Of a stretch of DNA of 64,000 bases, positions 44,031 to 52,910 are shown one piece after another (the stretch's first letter is position 1; each line of letters begins with the position of its first letter). Under the pieces are notes generated by a model. It did not search any database. It saw nothing but the letters and a program-made list of their open reading frames with translations, and was not told the origin of the DNA. The stretch spans positions 111,544 to 175,543 of the forward strand of contig JAEWAK010000073.1 in NCBI GenBank assembly GCA_023391695.1, read 5' to 3'. Source of the stretch: Bacillota bacterium (lineage in GTDB: Bacteria; Bacillota; Clostridia; Lachnospirales; Lachnospiraceae). Made by a program: the position numbers and the translations under genes.

Positions 44031-45482
44031 ATGAATCAACAATTATTGGAAATGGATTATAAGAAAGTATTTCGTTTTTTCAGTGAAATATCGGCAGTAC
44101 CAAGAGGATCCAAAAATAATACGGCCATTAGCAATTATCTGGTTGAATTTGCGAAAAGCCGCGGACTTGAATACGTGCAGGATGAATATGAGAATGTGGT
44201 CATAATCAAAGAAGCTACGTCGGGATATGAGAATTCACCGGCCATTATCATACAGGGACATATGGATATGGTCTGCGAAAAAACCAATGACTGCACCCAT
44301 GATTTTCTTGCGGAAGGCATTGAATTATATGTGGATGGTGATTTTATCCATGCCGACCGTACTACTCTGGGAGGGGACAATGGGATCGCACTGGCTTATT
44401 CCCTTGCTTTGCTGGATGACACCAGTTTGGGACATCCAAGACTGGAAGCGGTTTTTACCACGGATGAAGAGATTGGCATGGAAGGTGCCATTGGACTGGA
44501 TGTATCTATTTTAAAAGGCAAATACTTGATTAATGCGGATTCGGAAAATGAAGGATCTTTATGGACCAGCTCAGCCGGGGGACTTACCAGTACCTGTGAA
44601 CTGCCCGTTAAGCGGGTTTCGGACAAAGGAATTAAGATCAATATTACCATCAGTGATTTACAGGGCGGGCATTCCGGAGCGGAAATCCATAAGAACCGCA
44701 CCAATGCAACAAAGCTTATGGCAAGGCTGTTATTTGAGCTGAGAGATTATGTGAGTTTCGGCCTGATTGACATGATGGGCGGTCTTAAGGACAATGCCAT
44801 CCCCAGGGATTCCAATGCAGATCTGTTAATACAGCCCGAGGATGTGGATGAATTTGCGAAAGGCTTTGAGGAATTGGCGAAAAAATATAAAAATGAATTA
44901 ATATCCAGCGAGCCGAATCTGGAAATTCATATGAATCGATTAGGGGAAGGGAAGTTTAACTGCCTCCACCCGACTTCTTATGAAAAAGTTTTGTTCCTGC
45001 TTATAAATACACCCAATGGCGTTCAGGTGATGAGTGCGGATATTCCGGGACTTGTTGAAAGTTCGGTTAATTTAGGCATATTCCGGCTTGAAGAAGAGAA
45101 AGCATCCATCTGTTTTTCTGTGCGTAGTTCGGTGAACAGCTATAAGCAATATCTGAGCAGCTGCTTGGGTTATATGGCACAGTTTTTAGGCGGGGAGTTC
45201 TATGTCAGGGCGCAGTATCCTGCCTGGGAATATAAGAAGGAATCCCCCTTAAGGGAATATTTAGTCAGGGTTTTTAAAGAACAGTACGGTTATGAGCCGA
45301 AATTGGAAGCTATCCATGCCGGCTTGGAGTGCAGTTTCTTTGCGGAAAAAATTCCCGCCATCGATATCGTATCCTTAGGGCCGGATATGAAAGATATCCA
45401 CACGCCAAAGGAATGTCTAAGCATATCATCTGCGATACGGGTTTATAAATACCTGGAAAAGGTAATTGAAGGATTGAAATAA
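44031..45482 (+). CDS. pepD: Aminoacyl-histidine dipeptidase PepD (M20C)
   Basis: A 483-residue zinc dipeptidase. Metal-binding and catalytic motifs are IIIQGHMDMVCEK, LGGDNGIALAY, FTTDEEIGMEGA and NADSENEG; the dimerisation insert carries ISDLQGGHSGAEIH; and the C-terminal IHAGLECSFFAEK and DIHTPKE complete the site. It cleaves Xaa-His dipeptides such as carnosine and other short peptides in the cytosol. The RBS is provided by the terminal family B unit. Confidence 0.95.
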   Translation: MNQQLLEMDYKKVFRFFSEISAVPRGSKNNTAISNYLVEFAKSRGLEYVQDEYENVVIIKEATSGYENSPAIIIQGHMDMVCEKTNDCTHDFLAEGIELYVDGDFIHADRTTLGGDNGIALAYSLALLDDTSLGHPRLEAVFTTDEEIGMEGAIGLDVSILKGKYLINADSENEGSLWTSSAGGLTSTCELPVKRVSDKGIKINITISDLQGGHSGAEIHKNRTNATKLMARLLFELRDYVSFGLIDMMGGLKDNAIPRDSNADLLIQPEDVDEFAKGFEELAKKYKNELISSEPNLEIHMNRLGEGKFNCLHPTSYEKVLFLLINTPNGVQVMSADIPGLVESSVNLGIFRLEEEKASICFSVRSSVNSYKQYLSSCLGYMAQFLGGEFYVRAQYPAWEYKKESPLREYLVRVFKEQYGYEPKLEAIHAGLECSFFAEKIPAIDIVSLGPDMKDIHTPKECLSISSAIRVYKYLEKVIEGLK

Positions 45483-45484
45483 CA

Positions 45485-46699
45485 ATGAGAAAAAAGACAA
45501 TGTACCGATTATTGGCGTTCATCATCTTCACCTTTGCCTTATTAGGCGTTGTGGTACGTGTTGAATTAAACCGATATTCGGACAGAACCGAAGAACAGGC
45601 AAATAACGGACCACAAAGTACCAATGACCAGGGAAATACTGCCAAGGGAAGCGGGAGTGGAGCTGGGGGGGCAGGTTTGGAAGAAGCTTCTACAAAAGAG
45701 GCGGATTCTGACTCTGCCAGTCCCTCCTTACCGGCTGATAATACCCAGGAGGATACCGGGCCATGGGAAGATATTGTGCTGCTTTTTACCGGAGATATTT
45801 ACTTATCTGATTATATTCTAAATAAGTATAACCAGAACGGTATTGATGGTATTTTATCGGAAGATTTACAAAAGGAATTTACAGGTGCCGATATTGCCAT
45901 GGTAAACCAGGAATTTGCTTTTACTGGCGGTGGAACCCCTGCCAGGGATAAGCAGTTTACATTCCGGGTAGATCCGAAAAACGTGCAGATTTTTAACGAT
46001 ATGCAGGTAGATATGGTTTCCCTGGCCAATAACCACTCCATGGATTTTGGCATCGAAGGGTTGACGGATTCTTTTGACACATTAAAAAATGCCGGAATTC
46101 AGTATGTGGGTGCCGGTCATAATATCACGGAAGCCAGAGAGATTAAATATGTCGACATTAAGGATAAAAAAATAGCTTATCTGGGGGCCTCCAGGGTTAT
46201 ACCGGAGACGGGCTGGAATGCGGGTGCTGACAAGCCCGGCATGTTGACCACTTATGACCCGGCATTATTAATTGAAGACATAAAAACAGCAGAACAGGAA
46301 AGCGATTATGTTATCGTGTATGTTCACTGGGGTATTGAAAGGCACGAAACCCCGGAAAGTTACCAGCGAAGTCTGGCAAAACAGTACATAGATGCTGGGG
46401 CAGATCTGGTGGTAGGCAGTCATCCCCATGTTTTGCAGGGAATTGAATACTATAACGGTAAACCTGTTATATACAGCCTGGGTAATTTTATGTTTTATAA
46501 TTCCATTAAACAGACTGCCGTATTAAAGGTAACCTTAAATGAGCAGAGTGAGGCAGATATCCGGTTATTGCCGGTGAAGTCCGATAATGCCTCTGCTTAT
46601 CTGCCGGATGAGGAATCAAAACGGTCTGAATTTTACCGGCATATGGAGGATATTTCCTTTGATATTACCTTTGACGGGGAAGGCGGTGTAATCCGTTAA
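45485..46699 (+). CDS. CapA-type metallophosphoesterase, membrane anchored
   Basis: A 404-residue protein with an N-terminal transmembrane/signal anchor (residues 5-24), a Gly/Ser/Asp-rich linker, and a CapA/PgsA metallophosphatase domain (about 97-360): LLFTGDIYLSDYIL, DIAMVNQEFAFTGGG, SLANNHSMDFGIEGL, IVYVHWGIERHETP and VVGSHPHVLQGIEYY with IYSLGNFMF. These are the metal ligands of the MPP_CapA group. Homologues act in poly-gamma-glutamate capsule production, but there are no capB/capC genes here, so the substrate is uncertain. It starts two bases after the pepD stop. Confidence 0.88.
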   Translation: MRKKTMYRLLAFIIFTFALLGVVVRVELNRYSDRTEEQANNGPQSTNDQGNTAKGSGSGAGGAGLEEASTKEADSDSASPSLPADNTQEDTGPWEDIVLLFTGDIYLSDYILNKYNQNGIDGILSEDLQKEFTGADIAMVNQEFAFTGGGTPARDKQFTFRVDPKNVQIFNDMQVDMVSLANNHSMDFGIEGLTDSFDTLKNAGIQYVGAGHNITEAREIKYVDIKDKKIAYLGASRVIPETGWNAGADKPGMLTTYDPALLIEDIKTAEQESDYVIVYVHWGIERHETPESYQRSLAKQYIDAGADLVVGSHPHVLQGIEYYNGKPVIYSLGNFMFYNSIKQTAVLKVTLNEQSEADIRLLPVKSDNASAYLPDEESKRSEFYRHMEDISFDITFDGEGGVIR

Positions 46700-46727
46700 A
46701 CAAAAATTTAATATATAATAAAAAGAC

Positions 46728-46786
46728 ACTCCATAAGGAAGTTAAGGTGATATAAAACCACTTTAAATTTGTTATGGAGTTTTTTT
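46728..46786 (+). terminator. Terminator after the CapA-like gene
   Basis: ACTCCATAA (46728-46736) pairs with TTATGGAGT (46772-46780); an inner TTAAGGTG/CCACTTTAA stem makes it a two-tiered hairpin. Seven T end at 46786. Strong intrinsic terminator. Confidence 0.85.
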
Positions 46787-46860
46787 GCTGCCGTTAAACA
46801 GCTTTAAATGTAAACTTTCCTGAATAGCAATCACTAAATTTACAATTGTTTAAAAAGAAT

Positions 46861-46889
46861 TTTACATTCTTAAGTATCCATGCTATAAT
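46861..46889 (+). promoter_or_regulatory. Sigma-A-like promoter of the LCP gene
   Basis: TTTACA (46861-46866), 17-base spacer, TATAAT (46884-46889), 46 bases before ATG 46936. It follows the terminator above, so the LCP gene is its own unit. Confidence 0.75.
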
Positions 46890-46935
46890 ATTTGATACCA
46901 GTATTTGGAACGAAAAGTAGACACAGGAGTCAGAT

Positions 46936-48270
46936 ATGAAAAAGCAGGAATTAGATAATACAGGGGAGTTAAAGGATACTACCGGTGATAAAGAGACAGA
47001 AGAGAAAGTATCCGGAGAAAAGTTTGATTTTTCACAATGGGTAGATGAGTTGGTAAAAGAGGAACCGGCAGAGGAAGAAATTGTTATTAACAGTGAAGAT
47101 GAATTATTGGACAGCCTTAATGAGTCATTGGGCAGACAAGTCTGCAATGAGATGGATATGGAGAATATAACGGACCCGGATAACCATAAAGGAGGGTTTC
47201 CGAGGAAAGCTAAAGTAGCTTTGATTAGCTTTGGAATAATTCTTTGTGTAGGTATATTCTTATTTTTAACACCTTTAGGGAGAAATTTTCTGTGGCAGTC
47301 TGCTACGGACTATGCTTACGGTAAGATGAATTATGATGACGGCATGGATGCTGCCACCCAGGAGGTAGAAGATGATGTTGCCTACAATACGGCTGAAATT
47401 CCGGAGCAAACCGCAGATACACAGGTACAGTGGGGCACAGGTACAGTGGAGGACGGGGCCAGAATCGAAGAAGGCATAACCAACATACTGCTTTTGGGAG
47501 AAGAGGCAATCGATTCCGGCAGCGGCCGGGGACGGACGGATATCATGATGATTGCTACCATGAATACCAGAGATAAATCATTTAAATTAACTTCATTAAT
47601 GCGGGATACGCTGGTTCAGATACCGGGTAATAAGGATAATAAATTAAATGCGGCTTATGAAGCCGGCGGAATACCATTACTATATGAAACCATTGAATTA
47701 AATTTTGATGTTAAGCTGGACGGCTATGTATTAGTCGGATTTGATGACTTTGAGAATGTCATAAACAAACTGGGAGGGGTACGGATTACATTGACCGGAG
47801 CGGAAGCCCGTTATTTAAATACCACCAATTATATTTCCAAACCGGAATACCGGAATGTGGTGGAAGGCTCCCAGGTTTTAAACGGTAACCAGGCATTAGG
47901 GTATTGCAGGGTCCGTTATGTAGCCACTGGGGATAACCAGATCAATGATTTTGGACGGACTTCAAGGCAGCGGGTTGTGTTAAACGCCATATTTGACCAG
48001 TACAAATCAAAAAGCCTGCCGGAACTGGTACTGTTACTGAATGAAATTCTGCCAATGATTACAACAGACATTAAGAAAGCTGATTTTGATACGTATTTAA
48101 GGACGGCCTTGTCCCTTGGCGTATCGGAGATCCAAAATCTCCGTATTCCCGCGGACCATACTTTTGATGAAGGTTATGTCCGCAAAATGTCCGTACTGAT
48201 ACCGAATATACAGGAGAACGTATCCATACTGCATGAATTTATATTTGGCGGAGAAAGTGAATTAAAATAG
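46936..48270 (+). CDS. LytR-CpsA-Psr (LCP) family glycopolymer ligase
   Basis: A 444-residue protein with an acidic cytosolic N-terminus (residues 1-90), one transmembrane helix at about 94-114 (VALISFGIILCVGIFLFLTP), and an extracytoplasmic LCP domain (about 180-390): NILLLGEEAIDSGSGRGRTD, TSLMRDTLVQIPGNKDNKLN, FDDFENVINKLGGVRI and GYCRVRYVATGDNQINDFGR. LCP enzymes attach wall teichoic acid or other glycopolymers to peptidoglycan; the Arg and Asp residues for phosphate binding are visible. The long acidic cytosolic tail is notable. Confidence 0.92.
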   Translation: MKKQELDNTGELKDTTGDKETEEKVSGEKFDFSQWVDELVKEEPAEEEIVINSEDELLDSLNESLGRQVCNEMDMENITDPDNHKGGFPRKAKVALISFGIILCVGIFLFLTPLGRNFLWQSATDYAYGKMNYDDGMDAATQEVEDDVAYNTAEIPEQTADTQVQWGTGTVEDGARIEEGITNILLLGEEAIDSGSGRGRTDIMMIATMNTRDKSFKLTSLMRDTLVQIPGNKDNKLNAAYEAGGIPLLYETIELNFDVKLDGYVLVGFDDFENVINKLGGVRITLTGAEARYLNTTNYISKPEYRNVVEGSQVLNGNQALGYCRVRYVATGDNQINDFGRTSRQRVVLNAIFDQYKSKSLPELVLLLNEILPMITTDIKKADFDTYLRTALSLGVSEIQNLRIPADHTFDEGYVRKMSVLIPNIQENVSILHEFIFGGESELK

Positions 48271-48279
48271 AATAATGAA

Positions 48280-48322
48280 AAGGATCTGCCCTTTGGACTG
48301 ATAGCCGGCAGGTCCTTTTTTT
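48280..48322 (+). terminator. Terminator after the LCP gene
   Basis: AAGGATCTGCC (48280-48290) pairs with GGCAGGTCCTT (48307-48317) with one G-U, followed by a run of T. Located 10 bases after the stop. Confidence 0.88.
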
Positions 48323-48484
48323 ATGGTGAAATTTATTGTTTTAACCGGTCTTTTACATATCTTTATAATTCGTGGGTTCAGTCACGGCGTGTGTTTTTTA
48401 CGCTCTTTTCCCGGGGTACAGAATAGTTACTATACTTCAATCATATAATAATAAGGACGTGCCAAACTTTTAGATTGGAGAATC

Positions 48485-48609
48485 GTGTGAACAGTCTCGC
48501 GAAAAGACATTTCACACTTCTTATTTGGGCAGTATCGCAAGCCAGCTTGCGATATGCGAATGTCTTATGTTAGGCAGTATCCGAAACACCGGTTTCGGAT
48601 ATGCAATGG
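48485..48609 (+). repeat. Family A leader element, copy 4: two H3 hairpins in tandem (before the M23 gene)
   Basis: An H1-like stem GTGTGAA/TTCACAC (48485-48516) is followed by two H3-type hairpins. First: GGCAGT, ATCGCAAG-CCAG-CTTGCGAT (48534-48553), ATGCGAATG. Second: GGCAGT, ATCCGAAAC-ACCG-GTTTCGGAT (48579-48600), ATGCAATGGG. The second stem has a different sequence yet pairs perfectly. The rest of the gap 48323-48484 holds a TATAAT at 48444-48449 without a good -35 and a GAATAGTTAC stretch resembling a decayed family C copy. Confidence 0.75.
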
Positions 48610-48615
48610 GAACAA

Positions 48616-48652
48616 CCTGATTTGTACGTGCGCCAGGGCGCACAGATGGGAG
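48616..48652 (+). repeat. Family B unit, single copy (before the M23 gene)
   Basis: CCTGATTTGTAC, hairpin GTGCGC-CAGG-GCGCAC, then ACAGATGGGAG. It matches the unit before pepD with a changed loop and is joined directly to the 3' end of family A copy 4. Its GGGAG is five bases from ATG 48658. Confidence 0.8.
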
Positions 48653-48657
48653 CTGGA

Positions 48658-49653
48658 ATGTATTATCAAAGAAGAGGTGCAAAGCAGCAGAAGAGACTAC
48701 ATAGAATACAATATGATAAAAACCCTTTTCACAACAGAAACAGCAAAACCCCGTACAGGCAGTATCATAATGCCGGTAACTCAATGGGGAGACAGTTTCA
48801 GTTTTATATTATTTTACTGGTCATAACAGTAATTATAGCAGGTGTTACCTTAAACCGGATCGAGTTGAATATTGTGGCAGAACAGGTCAAAGCCGCAGGG
48901 ATTGATTATGATTCTTTCCGAGAAATGTTATTGCCCGTAAAAACCATAAAAGACATAAAGAACAAAATCATTGCGGAAGAAAAAGGTAAGGAGGAGGTGA
49001 AAGGGAGCAGCAGACAAGTTTATGGCGAGGCTGATTATATTACCCTTTCCATGTTATTAAACGGCTATGATTTAAATAAAAGTAAATCCATCGGCAAACG
49101 GAATATGAATTACCTGATTGATAAGTTATCTTATAATAAAAGCTTCCTGGAATTAAAAAAGTATTATAACGCAATACTGGAAGATATCAAATGTTTTCCG
49201 GTGGGACCTAAATCCGACGGGAAGCTTAACATAACCTTTATTGACACCTGGAATTCCTACCGCAGTTACGGCGGAAACAGGCGCCATGAGGGAACGGATC
49301 TGATGTCCGGGGAAAATATAAGGGGGGAATATCCGGTTATCAGTATGACGGATGGAACCGTCGAAAAAATGGGCTGGTTGGAACAGGGTGGATACCGGAT
49401 CGGAATCCGCGGTATATGCGGAGCATATTATTATTATGCACATCTATATTCCTACGCACCGGATTTGCAAATTGGGGATACCGTAAAGGCAGGAGATTTT
49501 TTAGGCTATATGGGAGACAGCGGATATGGTACGGAAGGGACGATTGGTAAATTTGACGTACATCTTCATGTGGGGATCTACGTTGAGACGGATTTTGGTG
49601 AGCTGAGTGTGAATCCTTACTGGATATTGCGTTATCTGGACTCAATACGTTAA
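48658..49653 (+). CDS. M23-family peptidase, membrane anchored
   Basis: A 331-residue protein: basic N-terminal cytosolic segment (MYYQRRGAKQQKRLHRIQYD), one transmembrane helix at about residues 41-58 (FYIILLVITVIIAGVTL), a helical spacer, and a C-terminal LytM/M23 domain with zinc ligands RRHEGTDLM (H-x3-D) and VHLHVGIYV (HxH), plus YYYYAHLYSYAP. It should cut peptidoglycan cross-bridges outside the membrane. ATG 48658 is preferred because GGGAG of the family B unit lies five bases upstream; the frame continues back to 48601 only through the repeat. Confidence 0.9.
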   Translation: MYYQRRGAKQQKRLHRIQYDKNPFHNRNSKTPYRQYHNAGNSMGRQFQFYIILLVITVIIAGVTLNRIELNIVAEQVKAAGIDYDSFREMLLPVKTIKDIKNKIIAEEKGKEEVKGSSRQVYGEADYITLSMLLNGYDLNKSKSIGKRNMNYLIDKLSYNKSFLELKKYYNAILEDIKCFPVGPKSDGKLNITFIDTWNSYRSYGGNRRHEGTDLMSGENIRGEYPVISMTDGTVEKMGWLEQGGYRIGIRGICGAYYYYAHLYSYAPDLQIGDTVKAGDFLGYMGDSGYGTEGTIGKFDVHLHVGIYVETDFGELSVNPYWILRYLDSIR

Positions 49654-49657
49654 AAGC

Positions 49658-49697
49658 AGGTTACTATTCAGCCTTATGGCTTCCTGGTAACCTTTTT
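49658..49697 (+). terminator. Terminator after the M23 gene
   Basis: AGGTTAC (49658-49664) pairs with GTAACCT (49687-49693), with an inner AGCC-TTAT-GGCT stem, and ends in five T. Confidence 0.8.
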
Positions 49698-49737
49698 GTA
49701 AACGAACTAAAGCAGACAGCTTTTCAGGAAAAAATTT

Positions 49738-49766
49738 TCCACAAATACACAGGTTTATGTTATAAT
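49738..49766 (+). promoter_or_regulatory. Candidate promoter of the alarmone synthetase gene
   Basis: TATAAT at 49761-49766, about 42 bases before ATG 49808, with a weak -35 (TCCACA at 49738-49743, 17-base spacer). It follows a terminator, so a promoter is expected here. Confidence 0.5.
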
Positions 49767-49807
49767 AGTATGAATTGATTTTTGGGGGATAAGGAGTGAG
49801 GATATAA

Positions 49808-50611
49808 ATGGAAATACAATTGTGGAGGGAAATACTGGATCCCTATTTTTTAGCCGTCGATGAATTGGTTGTAAAATTTAATCATATAATTGATGAATGT
49901 CGGAAAATGGGGGATTATTCACCGATAGAACAGGTTAACGGCCGGGTTAAGACAATATCGAGTATTCTGGAGAAAGCCCAGAAAAAGCAGATTGCCCTGG
50001 AAGATATGGAGGAAAAAGTAGAAGATATAGCCGGTATCCGGATTATATGCCAGTTTGTGGAGGATATCCAGAAAGTTGTGGAAATCATAAAAAAAAGAAC
50101 GGATATGCGCATTAAAAGTGAAAAAGACTATATCACCAACATGAAACCAAGCGGGTATAGAAGCTATCATTTGATCATATATTACACGGTTCAGACCTTA
50201 AAGGGTACGAAGGAATTACAGGTTGAAATACAAATACGTACCCTGGCCATGAATTTCTGGTCTACCATTGAACATTCCCTGCAGTATAAATATAAGCAGA
50301 ATATGCCGGAGCACATCCGGGACAGGCTGACCAAAGCCGCGGACGCCATTATTATTCTGGACCAGGAGATGTCGTCGGTACGGGACGAAATTATGGATGC
50401 CCAGAATTCCTTTAAAATTAAGGCCAACATGGTAGCGGATATACTGAACAACATCCAAAACTTATATAAAGTTGCCAACAAACGTGAAGTGATCAAGATA
50501 CAGGACGAATTTTTCCAGATTTATGAATCCGGGGATTTGGAGCAGCTCGAACGTTTTAATAAAGAATTGGATATTATATCGGAAGGATACCGGGCACAGA
50601 GCCTCCGGTGA
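49808..50611 (+). CDS. Small (p)ppGpp synthetase, RelQ/YjbM-type
   Basis: A 267-residue RelA/SpoT-synthetase-domain protein without hydrolase or regulatory domains. Motifs: DIAGIRIICQFVEDIQKV, MKPSGYRSYHLIIYY, LQVEIQIRTLAMNFWSTIEH and a C-terminal helical extension (about 190-267). These are the GTP and ATP binding elements of small alarmone synthetases. It makes (p)ppGpp/pGpp in stress. RBS AAGGAGTGAGG. The extension is longer than in B. subtilis YjbM, which may affect oligomerisation (inference). Confidence 0.88.
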   Translation: MEIQLWREILDPYFLAVDELVVKFNHIIDECRKMGDYSPIEQVNGRVKTISSILEKAQKKQIALEDMEEKVEDIAGIRIICQFVEDIQKVVEIIKKRTDMRIKSEKDYITNMKPSGYRSYHLIIYYTVQTLKGTKELQVEIQIRTLAMNFWSTIEHSLQYKYKQNMPEHIRDRLTKAADAIIILDQEMSSVRDEIMDAQNSFKIKANMVADILNNIQNLYKVANKREVIKIQDEFFQIYESGDLEQLERFNKELDIISEGYRAQSLR

Positions 50612-50637
50612 GGAAAGAACAGTTTAAGGAGAAATCA

Positions 50638-52026
50638 ATGACATTACCAAAGCTTTTTGAGGACCGGATGAGGGAGTTATTAGGAGAGGAATATGAGGAA
50701 TATGTTAGTTGTTTTGACCGGAAACATTACAGTGGACTAAGAGTCAATACTTTAAAATTAACACCAGAAGAATTTGAAAAAATATGTCCTTATGAAATCA
50801 AAAGAATTCCATGGATTGAAAACGGTTATTATTATGATGGAAAAGACCAGCCGGCCAGACATCCCTGTTATTATGCCGGTTTATATTATATACAGGAACC
50901 CAGTGCAATGACTCCTGCCAGTCTTCTTCCGGTCAAGCCGGGGGATAAGGTCCTGGATTTATGTGCCGCACCCGGAGGGAAAAGTACGGAACTGGCGGCC
51001 AGGTTAAAGGGGGAAGGGGTATTAATTGCCAATGACATCAGCAATTCCAGGGCAAAAGCCCTGCTTAAGAATATAGAGCTATTTGGGGTAAAAAATGCAA
51101 TTGTGGTAAGTGAAGCTCCATCGAAATTGGTAAATTATTTTGAAGGTTATTTTGATAAGATTCTAGTAGACGCGCCCTGTTCCGGGGAAGGGATGTTCCG
51201 TAAGAGTCCATCCATTATGAAGAACTGGGAACAGTACGGAGTGGAATATTACAATAAACTGCAGAAAGAAATAATTCTGAGTGCTGCCAAAATGTTAAAA
51301 CCCGGCGGCAGTATGTTGTATTCCACCTGTACTTTCTCACCCGAGGAGAATGAAGGAACGATTCGTTTTTTACTGGAACAATACCCCGAATTTCATGTTG
51401 TGGACCCTCTTAAAGGAATGGATACGGAGAAAGTATCCTATGAAGGATTTGCACCCGGAAGGCCGGAATGGGTGAACGGTCCGGAGGAATTGAAAAATTG
51501 TATCCGTTTGTGGCCCCACCGCATTCCAGGGGAAGGCCATTTTATAACCCTTCTGGAAAAATCACCGGCTGCAAACGGACAGATTTCTTATGATGAAACG
51601 AAAGAAAAAGTCGTTCTTTCCGGCGAAGCGCTGGAATTTATGGGTAAAATCGGACTTTCCGGCGAGATTAAAAGGATTCATGTCAGGGAGGACAAGCTTT
51701 ACCTGCTGCCCAAAGACATACCAAACCTTAAGGGACTGCGTATTCTGCGTCAGGGGCTTTTCCTGGGTGAAATGAAGAAAAACAGGTTTGAACCAAGCCA
51801 GGCCCTGGCCTGTGCCCTGGAAAGCAGGGATTACAATCAGCTTATCAATCTGTCTGCGGATGACCCGGATACGGTAAAATATTTAAAGTGCGAAACGATC
51901 CATCTGGAAGGGGATTACCGGGAAGGCTGGAACCTGGTATGTGTTGACGGATACCCTTTAGGCTGGGGAAAGCTGTCTGATGGCGTATTAAAGAATAAAT
52001 ATCTGCCGGGTTGGAGATGGATGTAA
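50638..52026 (+). CDS. RsmF/NOL1-NOP2-Sun family RNA (cytosine-C5) methyltransferase
   Basis: A 462-residue class I SAM methyltransferase. It opens TLPKLFEDRMRELLGEEYEE, typical of RsmF-like proteins. SAM-binding motif VLDLCAAPGGKSTELAARL, catalytic region LVDAPCSGEGMFRKSP with the motif IV Cys, and YSTCTFSPEENEG with the nucleophile Cys of motif VI are all present. The C-terminal part (about 330-462) is the RsmF-type domain ending PLGWGKLSDG and YLPGWRWM. ATG 50638 follows AAGGAG; an in-frame GTG at 50608 overlaps the previous stop. The rRNA or tRNA target is uncertain. Confidence 0.9.
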   Translation: MTLPKLFEDRMRELLGEEYEEYVSCFDRKHYSGLRVNTLKLTPEEFEKICPYEIKRIPWIENGYYYDGKDQPARHPCYYAGLYYIQEPSAMTPASLLPVKPGDKVLDLCAAPGGKSTELAARLKGEGVLIANDISNSRAKALLKNIELFGVKNAIVVSEAPSKLVNYFEGYFDKILVDAPCSGEGMFRKSPSIMKNWEQYGVEYYNKLQKEIILSAAKMLKPGGSMLYSTCTFSPEENEGTIRFLLEQYPEFHVVDPLKGMDTEKVSYEGFAPGRPEWVNGPEELKNCIRLWPHRIPGEGHFITLLEKSPAANGQISYDETKEKVVLSGEALEFMGKIGLSGEIKRIHVREDKLYLLPKDIPNLKGLRILRQGLFLGEMKKNRFEPSQALACALESRDYNQLINLSADDPDTVKYLKCETIHLEGDYREGWNLVCVDGYPLGWGKLSDGVLKNKYLPGWRWM

Positions 52027-52049
52027 TCCGACCGGAAAGGAAAATCAAT

Positions 52050-52772
52050 ATGGGTACTCCGGTACGTTTGGATAAATATCTTGCAGATATGGGGATTGGT
52101 ACCAGAAGTGAAGTAAAAGGATATATCAGGAAAGGCCGGGTCAAGGTAGACGGTAAAGTCATAAAAGAACCGGATTTAAAACTGGATAACGTAAATTCCG
52201 AAGTCTGTTTTGATAACCAGAAGCTTGAATATGAGTCTTTAGAATATTATATGTTAAATAAACCTGCCGGTGTTGTTTCAGCGACTGCCGACAATCACTG
52301 CAAGACAGTTGTAGAATTAATTGAAACCGGTAAAAGGAAAGATTTATTCCCTGTAGGCAGGCTGGATAAAGACACGGAAGGGTTATTACTGATAAGCAAT
52401 GACGGAGACCTTGCCCACCGGCTGCTCTCGCCGAAAAAACATGTGGCTAAAGTATATTATGCCCGGGTTAAAGGCAGGGTCACCGAAGAAGATATTAAAA
52501 TATTTGAAACCGGAATTAAACTGGAAGAGGATTTAATAACTCTGCCGGCCCGCCTGACAATAGTGAAAGCGGGAAAGGAATCAGAAATTGAAGTGACTGT
52601 TTTTGAAGGGAAATTCCATCAGGTAAAGAGAATGTTCGAAGCGGTCGGAAAAGAAGTTCTGTACCTGAAAAGGCTGAGTATGGGTGAATTGCAGCTGGAT
52701 AAGACTCTGGCACCCGGCAGCTACAGAAAGCTGACGGAGGAAGAATTGAATAAATTAAAAGGAAAAATGTGA
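52050..52772 (+). CDS. RsuA/RluB-family pseudouridine synthase
   Basis: A 240-residue enzyme: N-terminal S4 domain (VRLDKYLADMGIGTRSEVKG) and pseudouridine synthase core with catalytic Asp in FPVGRLDKDTEGLLLISNDG and the motif GKFHQVKRMFEAVGKEV. It isomerises uridine in rRNA; 16S versus 23S target cannot be told here. ATG 52050 has AAAGGA upstream; an in-frame ATG at 52011 lies inside the previous gene without an RBS. The stop overlaps the first arm of a hairpin. Confidence 0.92.
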   Translation: MGTPVRLDKYLADMGIGTRSEVKGYIRKGRVKVDGKVIKEPDLKLDNVNSEVCFDNQKLEYESLEYYMLNKPAGVVSATADNHCKTVVELIETGKRKDLFPVGRLDKDTEGLLLISNDGDLAHRLLSPKKHVAKVYYARVKGRVTEEDIKIFETGIKLEEDLITLPARLTIVKAGKESEIEVTVFEGKFHQVKRMFEAVGKEVLYLKRLSMGELQLDKTLAPGSYRKLTEEELNKLKGKM

Positions 52773-52900
52773 AGAAAAAGCATCTTCACAAAAAGTGAAT
52801 TATAAAACATAATTCATGTTAAGAAGAACCTAGAAATGAGCACAGAGGTGCTATTCCAAGCTTCTTCCACCATTATTTGTGATGCCGCAGAAGCGGCATC
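52769..52900 (+). repeat. Chain of hairpins after the RsuA-like gene
   Basis: The first half of a 264-base gap. Visible stems: GTGAAG/CTTCAC (52769-52789), TGAATTAT-AAAAC-ATAATTCA (52796-52816), a nested AGAAG/CTTCT stem with AGCAC-AGAG-GTGCT inside (about 52822-52866), and GATGCCGC-AGAA-GCGGCATC (52881-52900), the last directly followed by ATG as family A H3 hairpins are. No T-runs follow, so these are not ordinary terminators. Confidence 0.6.
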
Positions 52901-52910
52901 ATGTTGTGAA

